Positions 22,221 through 34,892 are shown, counted from the stretch's first letter. The stretch: DNA of 64,000 nt from Acheta domesticus (GCA_031308135.1 JAHLJT010000631.1:37533890-37597889), one strand, 5' to 3'. The notes: generated from the letters alone by a model not told the origin. Made by a program: numbers and translations.

Positions 22221-23661
22221 AAAACTACATATTTTCATGCGAATATCAACATAAATTAAAAAATTATAACTCCTTTTCGTACAGCTCCGTCAGGTCACAG
22301 CAATGATAAGTAATTCACAGAAATTTGCAAGCGCAAACGGAATTCCATTGTTACAGACCCTGCATTGTCGCTATTTTGAGAGCTATAATTTTTTTACTTT
22401 TTATTTCAAATATTTCAAACAAATAATTTATTGCAAATGAATAAAAAAGGTCGAATGTAAGAAACAAACAAAGAAATAACATACAAAATTGCAAATTCTA
22501 ATTTACACACGCATCCAGATGTCCGAAGCACATTACAGCGGACTATTATGTTTGTCACAAAATTATAGAAAAACTACTCGTATTTTGAAAAAATGAAGTA
22601 TGATCTTATTTGAAGATGTAGTTTTGATGAATACATTTGATTGAGAAAAATTGTATTTAAAAAAATGTAGTTGTAAGAAAACGACAAAACGAAACGCTGT
22701 CAATTCCGAACGGGCTATTATGTTTGTCCGGAAATTATAGAAGAACTACTCATATTTTCAAAAAATTCAACATGAATTTATTTGAAGATGTTTTTGATGA
22801 GCATATTTCATTAAGAAAAACAATCGTATCTTCAGAATTGTAGTTGTAGAAAGACGCCGAATTTTTTAAAATTTTTTGAAATTTTTGCAAAATCAGGCAT
22901 TTCAACGAACATGAATCCCGCACCATTGTCTTAAGCTTCCTTTATGCTATCTCAGGTCCCAATTTAATAAAAAAAACCTTGTGCGGTTTTTAAAAAATGT
23001 TGTCGGTTTGACACAATTTTTTGAAAAAATATTCGTTTTTGAAAAATTGAACATCTCGTTATTTGAAGACGTGTTTTTTACGAACACATTTCATTATGAA
23101 CAAAAATTGTATGTTTAGTTGTAGGAAGAGGCTGAAAAAATTTTGAATTTTTCCAATTTTCAAAAATTCAGCGTTCTCAACCAACATTAAACCTACCCCA
23201 TTCTCATAAATGTCCTTCGGACTATCCAACAATACAATTTTGTTAAAATTTGTGGCGCCATTGTTTTGAAAATTTTTAAAATGTTCCAGGGGCTTCATGT
23301 AAAGTACCCTCCAAAAATAAAATATCAATTTCAAATTCAAGGGGCCGCGAGAGAGGAGAAAATCGGCTGAACGGTTTAGTCGCTAGCGTTGTTCACAGAC
23401 AGACGAACGGACAGATGTTTTGCTTTCAATTGGTTTCTCGGTATCAACGACACACAAAATAGGGATTCCAGCTGCACCACGTGTTAGGTGATTTTTTCTC
23501 TTAATTTGGCAACTGGATTTATCCACTTTTTCGTTAGCAGTGCCCTGTAATAAGAGTTTTTCACCGAAAATTTGCCGTTTTTTTTGCGCATCATTACATA
23601 ACTTTCCTTATACAATACGTATGTACGTAAGTATGTAAAGTACACGGGAAAGTAAAAATGT

Positions 23662-24110
23662 ATCTTCGTAATTGTAGTTGTAGGAAGACGCCGAAAAAAT
23701 TGAATTTTTTCTATTTTTGAAAAATGAATTTTCAACACACATGCCATTCTCTAATTAACAACCAAATTTAGTGAAAATTGTTGGCGCCATTTTTTGAAAA
23801 TGTCTCAGTAGCCCCAAAATTAAAATATCGGTTTCAAATTCAAGGCGAGATCAATCAGATCGATCGGGCAATATCAATTTTGGAGAAAATCGGCTCAAAG
23901 GTTTAGTCGCTAGCGTTGTTCACAGACGGACAGACGTTTCGCTTTCAATTGGGTTTGTGGTATCAAGGACCCACAAAACAGAGATTCTGGCTCCACCAAG
24001 AAAAAAATTTGGAGCCATTTATGAGAAAATGGCGTTTGAGCATTTCTGAAAATGCGGAATTTTGAGCTAATTTTCACAGAAAACGGTTGTTTTCGAGAAA
24101 CTCTACTTGA
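23662..24110 (-). repeat. Helentron-type repeat, partial copy adjoining the 5' end of the previous one
   Basis: Repeats the internal modules ('gtagttgtaggaagacgccg', 'gtcgctagcgttgttcacag', 'acggacagacgtttcgcttt', 'tcaaggacccacaaaaca') in minus orientation, then switches at about 24000 to another module (AAAAAATTTGGAGCCATTT). The two fused copies lack clean boundaries. Confidence 0.55.
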
Positions 24111-24132
24111 CATTATTTAAAGCACATGTGCT

Positions 24133-24275
24133 GTTATAGTAATTAATAACGAGTGTATAAAGAGGGACATAATTGCATGAGTGGTATGTTCAAGAAAACG
24201 AGCGACGATAGGAGCGAGTTTTCTTATATACCACGAGTGCAATTATGCCCCTTTATACACATGTTACATTCAATA
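24133..24275. repeat. Long imperfect hairpin
   Basis: 'gtgtataaagagggacataa' and 'tgcatgagtggtat' on the left pair with 'ataccacgagtgcaattatg' and 'cccctttatacac' on the right, around a GAAAACGAGCGA / TAGGAGCGAGTTTTC centre. It resembles the hairpin at 15645 in design (GAGCGA centre). It is probably a transposon terminus; the partner end was not found. Confidence 0.5.
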
Positions 24276-25093
24276 TTTGTTGGTTTCCATTTAAGAATGA
24301 TTTAAATTTTGAAAAATTCAAGCACATCTTTACCCTTCGAGGCTTATGTTTGATGACGTATTGCTTCTGAAAAAGATATTTTGGTAGGCCTTGCAATGTT
24401 TGTTTGCAAAACATATTAGAAATGGAAGGTACTGAATATATTGCGGTTAAAATATTAGAAGAAACTGACAAAGTCATGAAAACATTACTTCCCACTAAAC
24501 GTTTAGAGAATGAGAGAATACATGTACAGATAAGTATTAGGAAGTAAAAACAACTAGTTACTTGTGACACAGGTTTGATATAGTGCACGTTTTAGAACGG
24601 GTAAATACAACTGATGTGTACATTTTGCACATTCGTAATCCCAAGGCCAAAAGTTTTACATGTACAACATTCAATTTATACACGTTAAATATTTTATATT
24701 GTTCCATTAGTTAACTATATTAGCATTTACTTCGCCAATTTAGTTTTATTCATTCGTTGTTTATATACAGTTGTTGTAGGTATGCAAACTGTGATGTGAA
24801 TTTTTGTTCATGTTTCATGGCCAACTGGAAATATCTTGGCTATGTCTGTGTTACAGATTCTTAATTAAACGATTTGGCTCCTTTTCTAAATTCTGATTGG
24901 TGGGTGTTGAGTGTTAATTGCACTATGGGATTTTAATTGCACACATGCCATAAATATAGAGATAATATACTATTTTTCATGGAATTAATGAGCATATTTA
25001 GTTTACTAATCGAAAAATATAATAATACTCTTGTAGTACTTCTAAGAACACTTATTTTAATTGTCACTACTAATTTCATTATATTTTCACAGG
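24276..25093. other. AT-rich sequence, no gene recognised
   Basis: Short open frames without motifs. 'ttgattggtgggtgttgagt'-like sequence and two 'ttaattgcac' repeats occur near 24880-24950. It may belong to the element that owns the hairpin at 24133. Confidence 0.35.
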
Positions 25094-25278
25094 AAACGCT
25101 TAATTCATCTGACTCTGAAGACTCTGTTTTATGCCTCGATTACCTGGATGATTTTATCCAAGCTCTGCGATCTGACTACCTACTTGTTTGCCGAATGATG
25201 CTGGTGCTTCGAACAAAGGAAATCAACTACATCACAATTCCACGATTTAAACGGGAATGCCTGGATCTTGTTTCTTAA
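25094..25278 (+). CDS. Unrecognised candidate terminal exon
   Basis: An open frame with an acceptor-like TATATTTTCACAG ending at 25093. It runs from GAAACGCTTAATTC to a TAA at 25278, with AATAAA-like sequence (CTGAAATAAAAAG) about 15-30 bp downstream. The peptide (ETLNSSDSEDSVLCLDYLDD ... TIPRFKRECLDLVS) is acidic then basic, and I do not recognise it. It lies between a hairpin relic and a Helentron copy, so it may be a transposon's last exon. Frame length alone would not be convincing. Confidence 0.25.
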
Positions 25279-25437
25279 AAGAATAATTTTCCTGAAATAA
25301 AAAGTAGATGGTTACCATAAAAGATTAAATACACAGTTTATTTCGATAGTTTATAATCTGCATCCGTGACATTAATAAATAATATAATTTTTCCTTATGT
25401 ACCCTCATTCTTTACCCCTTGCTGTTGTTAGTAATTA

Positions 25438-26212
25438 GAGATGGAACAGCGTGGGACAGTCTTGCCCGTATTAGTTTTCTATTTAATTTGGTCTCGGCTA
25501 GCTGTTTAGACTTGCCATATATTGCCGGCTGCCATCTATCGCCGCCCAAACTACCTTTTTTGTCCTTTTCTTTGTTTTTCCCTTTCCTAATAATAGATCC
25601 AAAATATTCATGTAATGATATTAAAGAACAGTAAAACCTAGTTCTGGCAATTTTCTTTGGAAAATTTGGGACCGTTTTTAAGAAAATGGCATTAGACCAG
25701 TACTGCAAATTCAAAATTGGAATCTCTTTCTAAGAGAAAAATTTTGAGTTTTCAAAAAACTTAAGTCATTTGAAGCACTTTAACTCACAAATACAATAGT
25801 GTTTACAAATTGCTAAAAATGTGCATATTAAAGGTGTAAGAGATCTTTCAAAAAAGTATATTTGTGTAACTTTGAAAAAACAAATAACTAACCCCAAATG
25901 AGCTTTACGTCATTTTCAAGATTGCAATTAGCGCTATCCATTCGAAAGTTTGAATCCATATATGAGAAAATGGCGTTCGAGCATTTCTGAAGATGCGGAA
26001 TTTTGAGCCAATTTTCGCAAAACATGGGTGAGTTTTCGAGAAACTTTACTTGACGTTATTTGAAGTACATGTACTCATTAATATAATAATGAGAACATTC
26101 GCCGTTAATATAAATATTAACGACGTGAGAGACAAGTCAAAAAATTACATTTTTGCAATTTTTGAAAAAGCAAAGGAATAGAGCAGTGTGGTGTTTATGT
26201 CATCTCCTAAGC
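25438..26212 (-). repeat. Helentron-type repeat, 3' part
   Basis: Starts with a decayed 3' end (GTCTTGCCCGTATTAG), then 'ggtctcggctagctgtttag', 'ctgccatctatcgccgccca' and the internal modules in the same order as 14822 and 30836. It is broken at 26213 by an inverted-repeat element and seems to continue for a short way after 26738 ('ggcactattttaagaaa'). Confidence 0.6.
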
Positions 26213-26738
26213 TCGATATACACGGTAAAGTTTTCGTGCAGATTCTTCTTACAGTCCAGATTTTACGCTTTCTGTATGAAAAAATTATAATCCTGCTGGT
26301 ATAATCGTAATTTTTCGTATAGAAAACATACTGTTTGACTTCAGCACCTCTAGCGGCAGAATCGTTCACGAACTGTTATCGGCCATGTCAATTTTAGGTT
26401 AGATGTGACAAAGTGCGATTGCATGAAGTGATATATTGTGATTTTCCCCAATTCCTGCTTCCTATTTTTCTTCTCTATGCGCCAAATGGTTAATTAATAC
26501 TTAATAAAAATCACACAGCCTAACGCTTGCACAGAAGTACCACCACTGAAGGTACTCGGACGGCGCAATTCAGTTGTTACCCGGTAGACCTCCTAGCGGC
26601 GTCACGTGGCGATTCATGCAGGAAACGTGCTTATCCTGTATGCTCAACTTTTGGCTTTTATTCTTCTAGTTTGGGATCTTGAAGTTTCTGTACAGAAACT
26701 GTATGAAAATCTGCACGAAACTGTACCGTGTACATCGA
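26213..26738. mobile_element. Inverted-repeat DNA element (MITE), 526 bp
   Basis: The left end (TCGATATACACGGTAAAG, then TTTTCGTGCAGATT) and right end (AATCTGCACGAAACTGTACC, then GTGTACATCGA) are about 40-bp inverted repeats. It lies in a Helentron-type copy. A clear target duplication was not found, so the superfamily stays open. No coding capacity. Confidence 0.6.
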
Positions 26739-27480
26739 CATTTAGAGGACATTAGGCACTATTTTAAGAAAAGTTTAAAGAAAAAATTTGCAGCCGTTTT
26801 TGGAAGTAACCCCCCAACTTATTCTTCCCAACGAGGAAAGTATTGATTATTCGAACAAAAACACAACAGTCCCACACGATTTACTGAAAAATATAGAAAA
26901 CAAAATTTGTTCAACAAACATCTTCTTTCACCATCACAACATGCCAGAAGAACGACGAGACGAGATCAACAACGAGACAAGTGTGGTCAAAGGAGACAAG
27001 TTGGTCATAAATTTCGTATTTATAGGAGAATACAGTTAATTTTCTCTGTCTGAAATAATTCTGAGATTTTATCTGCTCAAATTTATAAAAGTAATTTATA
27101 TATTGATTCTAAATGCGTTTAGGCATTAACGTATTCAGTGAATCAGAAATATGAAATGATGGAAAGAAATCATATTTTGATCGGTTGTCTCAGTATTGTC
27201 GTAAAAAGGTATGAATGCACACATGCTTAGTTTTAGTAAATTAGGCATGATTACCATGTATTTGCCAGTTGCACGTGCGGCAGTGCGAGCGAAAACATAT
27301 TATGAGTGATTTACATGTTTTGCTGAAACTGTGACGGGTAGATGAATTTTTGTAGGGAAGTGTTTTATTAAAGTGGTAGTTATAAAGGAAATAGGTTTCG
27401 ACGAGATTAATACATCGAACAAAAGTAGTGTTTTATAATAAATTATCAAAAATATTTGTTAAATTTACAATTTGTGTTCT
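26739..27480. other. No gene recognised
   Basis: Contains an 84-codon + strand frame (26788-27039, MQPFLEVTPQLILPNEES...) with no motif I recognise and no clear splice context. The rest is AT-rich. Confidence 0.3.
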
Positions 27481-27640
27481 CAATGTAAGATGTATTTCTA
27501 TCAATCAATCCACAAAAATTTATTGAAATTTGCGCAACAATACCGCAAGAGAGATGTGAAAACTACATTGTTGGTGAACTACGAGATACTGGCAGTGATA
27601 AGATAAAGATGTTTTATTGAGTAGAATTTGTGTCTACAAA
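27481..27640 (-). repeat. Fragment of the repeat seen at 16480-16570 (inverted)
   Basis: 'gaaatttgcgcaaca', 'tacattgttggtgaact' and 'gagatactggcagtgataag' match 16480-16570 on the opposite strand. No ends were recognised. Confidence 0.5.
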
Positions 27641-27804
27641 TTATATTTTAGAAATTATTCAAAATGTATTTGATAATAATTTTTGTCCGTGTTGCAAAAT
27701 ATACAGCATACATGTATTCACTGAACGAAAGGTCACGTATCTATCCATATGTTACCATTTCAACCGGCAAATTAAAAGTTGTAACCGAATCAAAAAAATG
27801 TAAT

Positions 27805-27915
27805 TTTAGCGGCGATAGATGGAAGCTGGCAAGAGTATGTGGCATGTCCGAATAGCTAGCCGAGACCAATGGAAATAGAAAACTAACCCAGGAAAGTCTG
27901 TGCTTTCCGTAGCAC
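27805..27915 (+). repeat. Helentron-type repeat, 3'-end fragment (+ strand)
   Basis: 'ggcgatagatggaagctggc', 'aatagctagccgaga' and 'aactaacccaggaaagtctg' lead into the hairpin GTGCTTTCCGTAGCAC (27900-27915). This is the mirror of the starts at 25438 and 30811. Only about 110 bp remain. Confidence 0.6.
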
Positions 27916-28485
27916 CTCTGGGCAGTAAAAAATATGGTATTTGTCCCATTTCTGACGCACTTTCTGTATTTTTGTTCTTTGAAGCGCTCGAATAGTAAAT
28001 ATGGGACAGCACTAAATGTAGCAAAAACATTCTGCTATGGCGCGACAGAGGTTAAGAATGAAGTTCATTCTCTTAAGACGAATGATGCTAAACGTGTCGC
28101 TTTGCTGTTGTACTGTATGAATCGTAAGTTCCGCGCTCGATGGTCACGAGGAATCCCACAAACGGGCGGGGCGCTAGTTTAGCATTCAAATAGTTTGTCT
28201 CGAACATTTTCAATTTTATGAAAGCGAATTTTCTTTCCTGTCCACAAATCTAAAACTATTCCTATGAGACTGCGATACGGAAACGTTTTTGTTAAGCTCC
28301 TTACCTCCTATGTGCTTCGAAATGTCAGACTCTGGAACTTCATGCACTGAAAAAGTTAAAATTATACATGCAAACCTGCATTTAAAATTGGCAATGTATG
28401 CCCTTACAAAGCCAAACGCACTTAAATTCAGAATATGCGTTAAACAAAAATATACTGAGCAACAGACAACGTTTGTTACTAAAAT
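27916..28485. other. No gene recognised
   Basis: Includes open frames 27934-28182 and 28289-28522 without recognisable motifs. Confidence 0.35.
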
Positions 28486-29760
28486 TGCAAATTTGAAGCT
28501 CTTTTTTACTGAAAATTTTTGAGTTTTCGAAAGACATTATTGGAAGTCATTTTAAGTACGTTAACTCATAAATAGAATAGTGTTTACAAATTGCTTTTAA
28601 TGTGCATTTTAAGGACGCGAGAGACCTTTAAAAAAAATTACATTACTGTAATTCCGATAAAAAGAAATATACTCCAAAATAAACTTTACATATTAAAAAG
28701 TACAAGTTCCACTATCCATTCGAAAACTTTGAAGAAAAAATTTGGAGACAGTTATGAGAAAGTGGCGTTTGAGCTTTTCTGAAAATGCGGATATTTAAGC
28801 TGGTTTCCACAGAAACGTTTGAATTTTCGAGAAACTGTATATGCCATTATTGAAAGCTTACTTACTCCTCAATATAATAATGTAAGCAAATCGCCGGTAA
28901 TGTAAACATTAACGACGTAAGAGACAAGTCAATAAATTATATTTTCAATTTTTGAAAAAAAAAAGAATGGAGCAATATGGATTTTATGTCATCTCACGGA
29001 GTACATTACGCACTATCCTTGCCAAAAATTTAAAGAAAAAATTTGAAGCTATTTTTGAGAAAATCTTATTTTTGTGTTTTTTTAATTGCACATATTGCAC
29101 GCAATATTAGGCGAAAACTACTAAAATTTTCAAAAAAATGTATACGACGTTAATGAAAGAGCTCACTATGGAGAACAAATTTTATTTGAAAGAAAAATCT
29201 CTATCTTTAGTTTCGTAGTTGTGGGAAGAGTCGAAAAACATTTTAATTTATGCAATTTTCGAAAATTCAGAGCTAAGCGTGAAAATAGAACATATTCCAC
29301 CTTTATAAGTGTATTTTATTTTATTTTTACAAGAAATTCAAAGGAAAAATTTGAGCTGTTTTTGAGAAAATTTTGAAAATGTTCGGGGATTCACGTAAAG
29401 TACCCCCAAAAATTAAAAAATGTTTTTCAAAATCGCAAGATCGACAGGGGTTTCTTCTATTTGGAAAATTTTACGCATTTTTTGGCGCTAGTGTTATTCC
29501 CATCCTCCGGACAGACTGATGGACGGACGGATGTTTTGCTTTCAATTGCTTTTGTGGTATCAAAGACCCACAAAACAGGGATTCTGGGTACACCAAGTGT
29601 TAGAGGATTGGTGTTTCTTAATTTAGCAACTTTTACGTTATCGCGGCCAGGCAATGAATTTATTTCTGCCGAAAATTCGCCGGGTTTTCGCACCACATTA
29701 CATAACTTTCCCTATGCTACGTATATTACTCCGTATATACATATGTATACGGGAAAGCAA
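28486..29760 (-). repeat. Helentron-type repeat lacking its 3' end
   Basis: Interior modules run in the same order as 31087-32327: 'gaagctctttttta', 'tgtgcattttaaggacgcga', 'gcggatatttaagctggttt' and 'cgacgtaagagacaagtca'. They are followed by GACGGACGGATG near 29520 and the 5' end TACGGAGTAATATACGTAGC (complement), then TATACGGGAAAGC at 29745-29757. The 3' hairpin is missing. Confidence 0.7.
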
Positions 29761-30810
29761 ACGTAATTACATTTAACTTTCACATGTTTAAAACTATAAA
29801 TCTCAAAAACTAAACATAGGCGAGTAAACACAATCGAACACAAACTTACTGAGCACAGTATGATATGCAACCGAAGCACGTGGCACCGCAGCTGTGGCTG
29901 ATCCAACAGCCGAAAGTATCCCTTCCTACACAAACTAGCCTTCCGGTGGCCGCGCCTACTTTACTCACGACTGCAGGCTGCCTCGACAAAACAGTCTTCT
30001 GCACTCTCAAAACTTCTATTATTTAAATGAAGAAGGAAGAATAAAAACTCACAACTATTCATGACATTTTTAATGTTAATCCATTTTATATATCACAGAA
30101 ATGTGGCTATTTTTAAGTATAAAATAGTAAATAACACATTGTTTCAGAAAACCTTATAAAACAAAATATAACAAAGAAAAAATGACTAGAATATTGTCAT
30201 TAAATGAAAAAGTCTACTGTCCTTAAATTTTAGAAAGGCATCTATTGGTTTTTAGCAAGCCGTTTCCAATAATTTAAGAATATGCCTGATATCTTTCAGC
30301 AAAGAAAAACAAAAATAAGATTACAAGTAATAGGAAAAAATCAACAATAAACAACCTTCAACTTCCTTCACATTGCTTACAGTGATCGAAAATACATGTA
30401 AACGAACAATCTGAAAAGTTAAATGTTCGTTTGAAATACTAAAAATACTTACACGAGTGGGTGCGATAGAGCAAGGATTTCTGCAGTCAGACATTTTTAT
30501 TTTCAAATCTGCTTTACGGGTGATAGGGAGAAAGCAACGGAACGCAGATTCCCGCGTTTCGTTTAGAATGTTGCCAAGTGAGAACACTGAAGCCCTCTGA
30601 CATGTCGAATGGACGTACTCATTTTAGAACAATAAAAGAACAAAGGCAGCACTGAGTGCTGCCGCGTGGCTGCCAGAAGGTTAATAAATTCTAAATACAT
30701 TCACCACGAGTTGTGTAAATGTATAATGTATTCGAGCTATTATTTTACTAATGAAACTGTTGTTACGAAAAATTCTGTTAATGAGTATTTAAAACAGTTT
30801 TGAAATCTAA
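29761..30810. other. No gene recognised
   Basis: AT-rich except for 29880-29990. Open frames lack motifs. Nothing can be supported. Confidence 0.4.
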
Positions 30811-32330
30811 CTAGTGGTGCTACAGAATGGCACAGACTTTCCCGTATTCGTTTTCTATTTCCTTGCGGCTGCGCTTCAGAATCACTACATACTCGTGCCA
30901 GCATCTATCACCGCCAGAACTACATTTTTTTAAATTTTCTTAATTTTCCGGTTGCCTAATGGCAAAACGGAAATATTAATTTTAGAATATTAAAAAACAT
31001 TAAAACCTCGTCCTAAATGGCAATTTTCTTCGAATTTAAAGCAATTTTTTAAAAAATGGCTTTTTAAGCAGTACGGAAAATGCGAATTTTGAAGCTCTAT
31101 TTTACAAAAAATGTTTGAGTTTTCAAAACCCTTCATTAGAAGTCACTTAAAGTAATTTAACTTTCAAATACAATAGTGTTACCAAATTGCTATTAATGTG
31201 CATATTAAAGGTGCGAAAGATCTTTTGAAAAAATTACATTTGTCTAATTTTTGCAAAAACAAAAAAATATTTAAAAATGAACTTGGCGTCATATTACATA
31301 GTGCAATTAGTACTATCCATTCGAAAAGTTTGAAGAAAAATTTGAAGTCATTTATAAGAAAATGGCGTTTCAGCGTTTCTCAAAATGCGGAATTTTGAGC
31401 TAGTTTTCACAGAAAACGGATGCGTTCTCGAGAAACTGTACATTATTATTAACGTATACTTGCAAAGGATAGTAATATGAACAAATCGCCGCTAATATAT
31501 TACCGACGTGAGAGACAAGTCAAAAAATATATTTTTGTAATTTTTCAACTCAAAAGAATAATCCAATGTAACGTTTATGTCATCCCATATAGTACATTTA
31601 GCATTATTACTACCAAAACATTAAAGAAAAAAATATGAGCCGTTTTTGAGAAAATTTTGTTTGTTTGTTTGTTTGTTTTTGCATATTTTTAAATTCAACA
31701 TATTGCACGCAACATTGTGCGAAAACTACTAAAATTTTCAAAAATAAGTACATGACCTTAAAGAAAGGACTATGAAGAATAAATTTTAATTGAAGGAAAA
31801 ATCTCTATCTGCAATTTTTGTAGTTGTAGGAAGATGCCGAATAAAAATTAAACTTTCCCGATTTTCGAAAATTCAGAATTAACCCTGAGAAACGGACCTA
31901 TGCCACCTTAATAAGTGTATTTTACTCTATTCTTACAAGAAATTTTAAGCAAAAAATTAGAGCAATTTTTGAGAAAATTTTGAAAATGTCCGGGGGTTTC
32001 GTGTAATGTACCTCCAAATTTTGAAGAAAGTTCTTTTAAAATCGCGGCGCCTGTAGTGGAAGCAGATCGACAGGGGAATATCCATTTTGGAAGAAATCGT
32101 ATGTTTGGTTTAGACGCTAGTGTTGTTCACAGACTGACAGACGGGCAGACGGACGGACGGACAGACGGATGGACCGACGGACGTTTTGAAAAGAACACTT
32201 TTTCGATATCAGGGGACCCCACAACGTGTATTTCCGTTAAAATCTCGATATCGCTTTTCCGCAGCATTACATCACTTTCTCTATACTACGTACATTACTC
32301 CGTATATACGTACGTATACGGGAAAGTAAA
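30811..32330 (-). mobile_element. Helentron-type (DINE-1-like) element, near-complete reference copy
   Basis: The most complete copy in the window, about 1.5 kb, on the minus strand. The 5' end at 32327 reads ACTTTCCCGTATACGTACGT. A GTCCGTC/TGTC microsatellite-like block follows at 32135-32185 and then several modules. The 3' subterminal repeat (ATACGGGAAAGT on that strand, complement of 30836-30847) is next, then a hairpin (GTGCC...GTAGCAC) and terminal CTAG followed by T at 30811. This layout of 5' and 3' subterminal inverted repeats, a core TCTGTCCG repeat and a 3' hairpin is that of Helentron-associated elements such as Drosophila DINE-1. No helicase or Rep ORF, so it is non-autonomous. 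Confidence 0.7.
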
Positions 32331-34890
32331 GAACGGGGGTGGCATGAACATGTCTGTTTACCGGAAAAGCCCATGGGGCCTTGTACTTCATTCTTAACCT
32401 CGGACGCGCTATGGAGGGCTCTAACGACTCCTGTGCGCGCACGAATGCGACAACAATGGCGAGCGCTGTGCGCACAAAATTACCTTGGGCATTAGGGTTA
32501 ACTAAATGAAAATTGCCTATGTAAACAGCAGAGCCTGTAAGCAGCAAACCATTTTACTGATCGTTTAACTCCGTCTTAAATGGGGATGGTTCATCAACAG
32601 AGGACAGTTATTCATGGGCTTAAGCCACAATGGAGAAAATTGTGTGAATGGGAAAAATTGTCGGATCAATAATAATTTTGATCATTATTTATCGTTTTAA
32701 TGAAAGAAGGAATCAAGTTGGGCGAGGAAACAGAAAAAATGAAAGGAAGAGAGGCATAATGAAATGAGGGAAGTATTTAATATCAGCTGTCAACGCTCGC
32801 TTTCCCTTTCATTCCATGTGTTGGTTCTCCTGATTTTAAATCTGCCTCTCGAGAGCACACGGTCTTAGGGCTGACTTCAAATAAAATATTCATTGACTGC
32901 ATTGTCTCAGTAAAATGTTAAATATGTCGCGATAATTCATTAGAATTTCGACAATTGTAATTGATCCACATGCTCCCAAGGAAGTTAAGATAATGATACG
33001 ATACAGAACGTAGATAATAGGCAGTAAGATATCTGAGAAATACTGATTTCTTCGAAAAAGGAGCTATATTTTTTGCACCAGTGAAATAGTTGGTTTTCTT
33101 TAGTAGAGAAACAAGATAAAAAAATTAATGAGGAAAACGTCACATAACACTTACCATTAAATATTATTTATCAATATATTACGTGATGAAGAGAGAAATG
33201 AACTAGAAGGGAACAAAGACGGAAGTTCCTCACATACGATAGCGTTGGTGGTTTGTAGCCTCAACTCGTCAGTTGCCATTGCCAGGGACAGAAGAGCTTT
33301 CAAAAATACTGACATTTTGTGGTATAGAAAAATATTTTTCTTCCTAATAGAATAATATAGTTCCGTTTATGCGACTTCCGAGGGCCAGAGGCATGAAGCC
33401 CAAAACACCGGTTTCAAATTTCATGTCTTTACTATGGATGTCTTCTCAATTTGATTGATTCTCATACACCCATGTATCCCATCAAACATCATCCCATCCA
33501 CAATCATTCATTCCACATCCACTTCCTCATTGTCACCCACTGGCGGAACGTGCCCCAACAAACTGGGGGTTACAGCTCCATCGAATGACGGAAATGTAAT
33601 TTCTAACATTGAAAATACTGATGTAAAATAAACCATAGCAATTCATGTAAATTAATTAAAGGTAAGTTTATTATAAGTCTATTTTGAAACATTACTGACA
33701 TAATATGAATGGGTAAAAATTATAAATGTTTAAGTGACATTTTATCATTTAAGAGAAAAACTTTTTTATATTAGGCTATATTTCATTGCCAATGTAGTTT
33801 CGTGGTTTTAATGAGCAACCGAACTGCTGTCGTTTTAATGACGACCCAAAGCACAATGACTATGCAGTTATATTGATTTTAAATAAACGTTCTCTCAGAA
33901 TTTATAAAATGTCGCTTATACCGTTCTGATATTTACCTGTTCATATAAGGGGTAATGTCCGAGACAGGTATATTCGCCTTCCACACACATGGTTCTGGCT
34001 TTTTTGCAGTGGGCACTCGAGTTTTTTCATTACTTTTGCTTTGAGGCAAATGCTGGTAATAGAATAAAACACACAAGGAAAAAATAACTTTGTTTCGAAA
34101 CTACGGTGATCACATTCTAACACTTTGCGACAAGCACTATTGTTTGGACGCGTTTTACCCTAATTCATTTCATTATCTTGGTAGTTATTTCTGATACTAG
34201 TGGGGATGATGACGAAATAAAATCATATATCGAAAATTTTACTATCCTGGTGTATATTGCAATGAAAGATCGTCTAGCTACATTCGTATTCACAACGATG
34301 CTGTCCTTGCTGCGGCTGGAAAAATTATTGTACATACCGTGAGAGGCAGAAGGGAACTTCGTCCGACAACGGTCAAGGATACATTAAGGAAACATAACAG
34401 ACTCATCAAATATACATTTTGAATCAACAAACCCCACATGAAAGAAAAATAAATGCTCCTCACATAAATACCGCATTGTATATCATCAGTAATTGACTGA
34501 TTTTGTGTACTTTAAATAACACAAAAGTATAAGAGCGTGACATGTGGATTGCTAGGGAGAGCACAGGACGCCGGAGAGAGCGCTCGTTGGGCACTTCTTG
34601 GATTCAGAATGACTTCGTGTGCATCGATACTGCTGCAGTATATTGAATATCATTGAAAGGACAATGTAAATTCCTAACATATTACGAGATTTTTTCGATT
34701 ATGAGTAAGTGGAGCAACCGCGCAACGAACAGTCACTGTAATCACCCTACTATCATTCGTATGAAGGAAGGCAAATGCAAAGCACCTCTCAAGAACAGGG
34801 GTCACTTCAGGAAAAGGGAAGGGTATGAAGAGCACACTCGGGGACACGTGACAGATTCGCCCAATCCGTTCTACTTGTCCAAACTAGCAC
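32331..34890. other. No gene recognised
   Basis: About 2.5 kb of ordinary AT-rich sequence with a moderately GC-rich stretch at 32390-32480. Short open frames (for example 34653-34964) carry no motif I recognise. No element ends were found. Confidence 0.4.
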
Positions 34891-34892
34891 TA

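Larger units (their letters stand above)
17261..23660 (-). repeat. Helentron-type repeat split by the copia element
   Basis: On the minus strand the 3' end reads GTGCTATTGTAGCAC (perfect hairpin) then CACTAG followed by T, with the subterminal CGGGAAAGT next to it (17261-17290). The copy runs to 17594, resumes at 22226 after the copia insertion, and continues through the standard internal modules and a GACGAACGGACAGATG tract (about 23400) to a 5' end at about 23650 (CACGGGAAAGTA). Without copia the repeat is about 1.8 kb. Uninterrupted sister sequence lies at 63230-63312 and, inverted, at 55540-55620. Confidence 0.7.

Noticed and set aside
25094..25278. Assignment of the candidate exon to a named transposase family
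   Set aside because: No catalytic or zinc-finger motif is visible, so a family name would be a guess.
30836..32327. Conventional cut-and-paste MITE bounded by ACTTTCCCG inverted repeats
   Set aside because: Similarity between copies continues past the inverted repeat into a conserved hairpin and CTAG end, and no target duplication is seen. A Helentron-type element explains this better.
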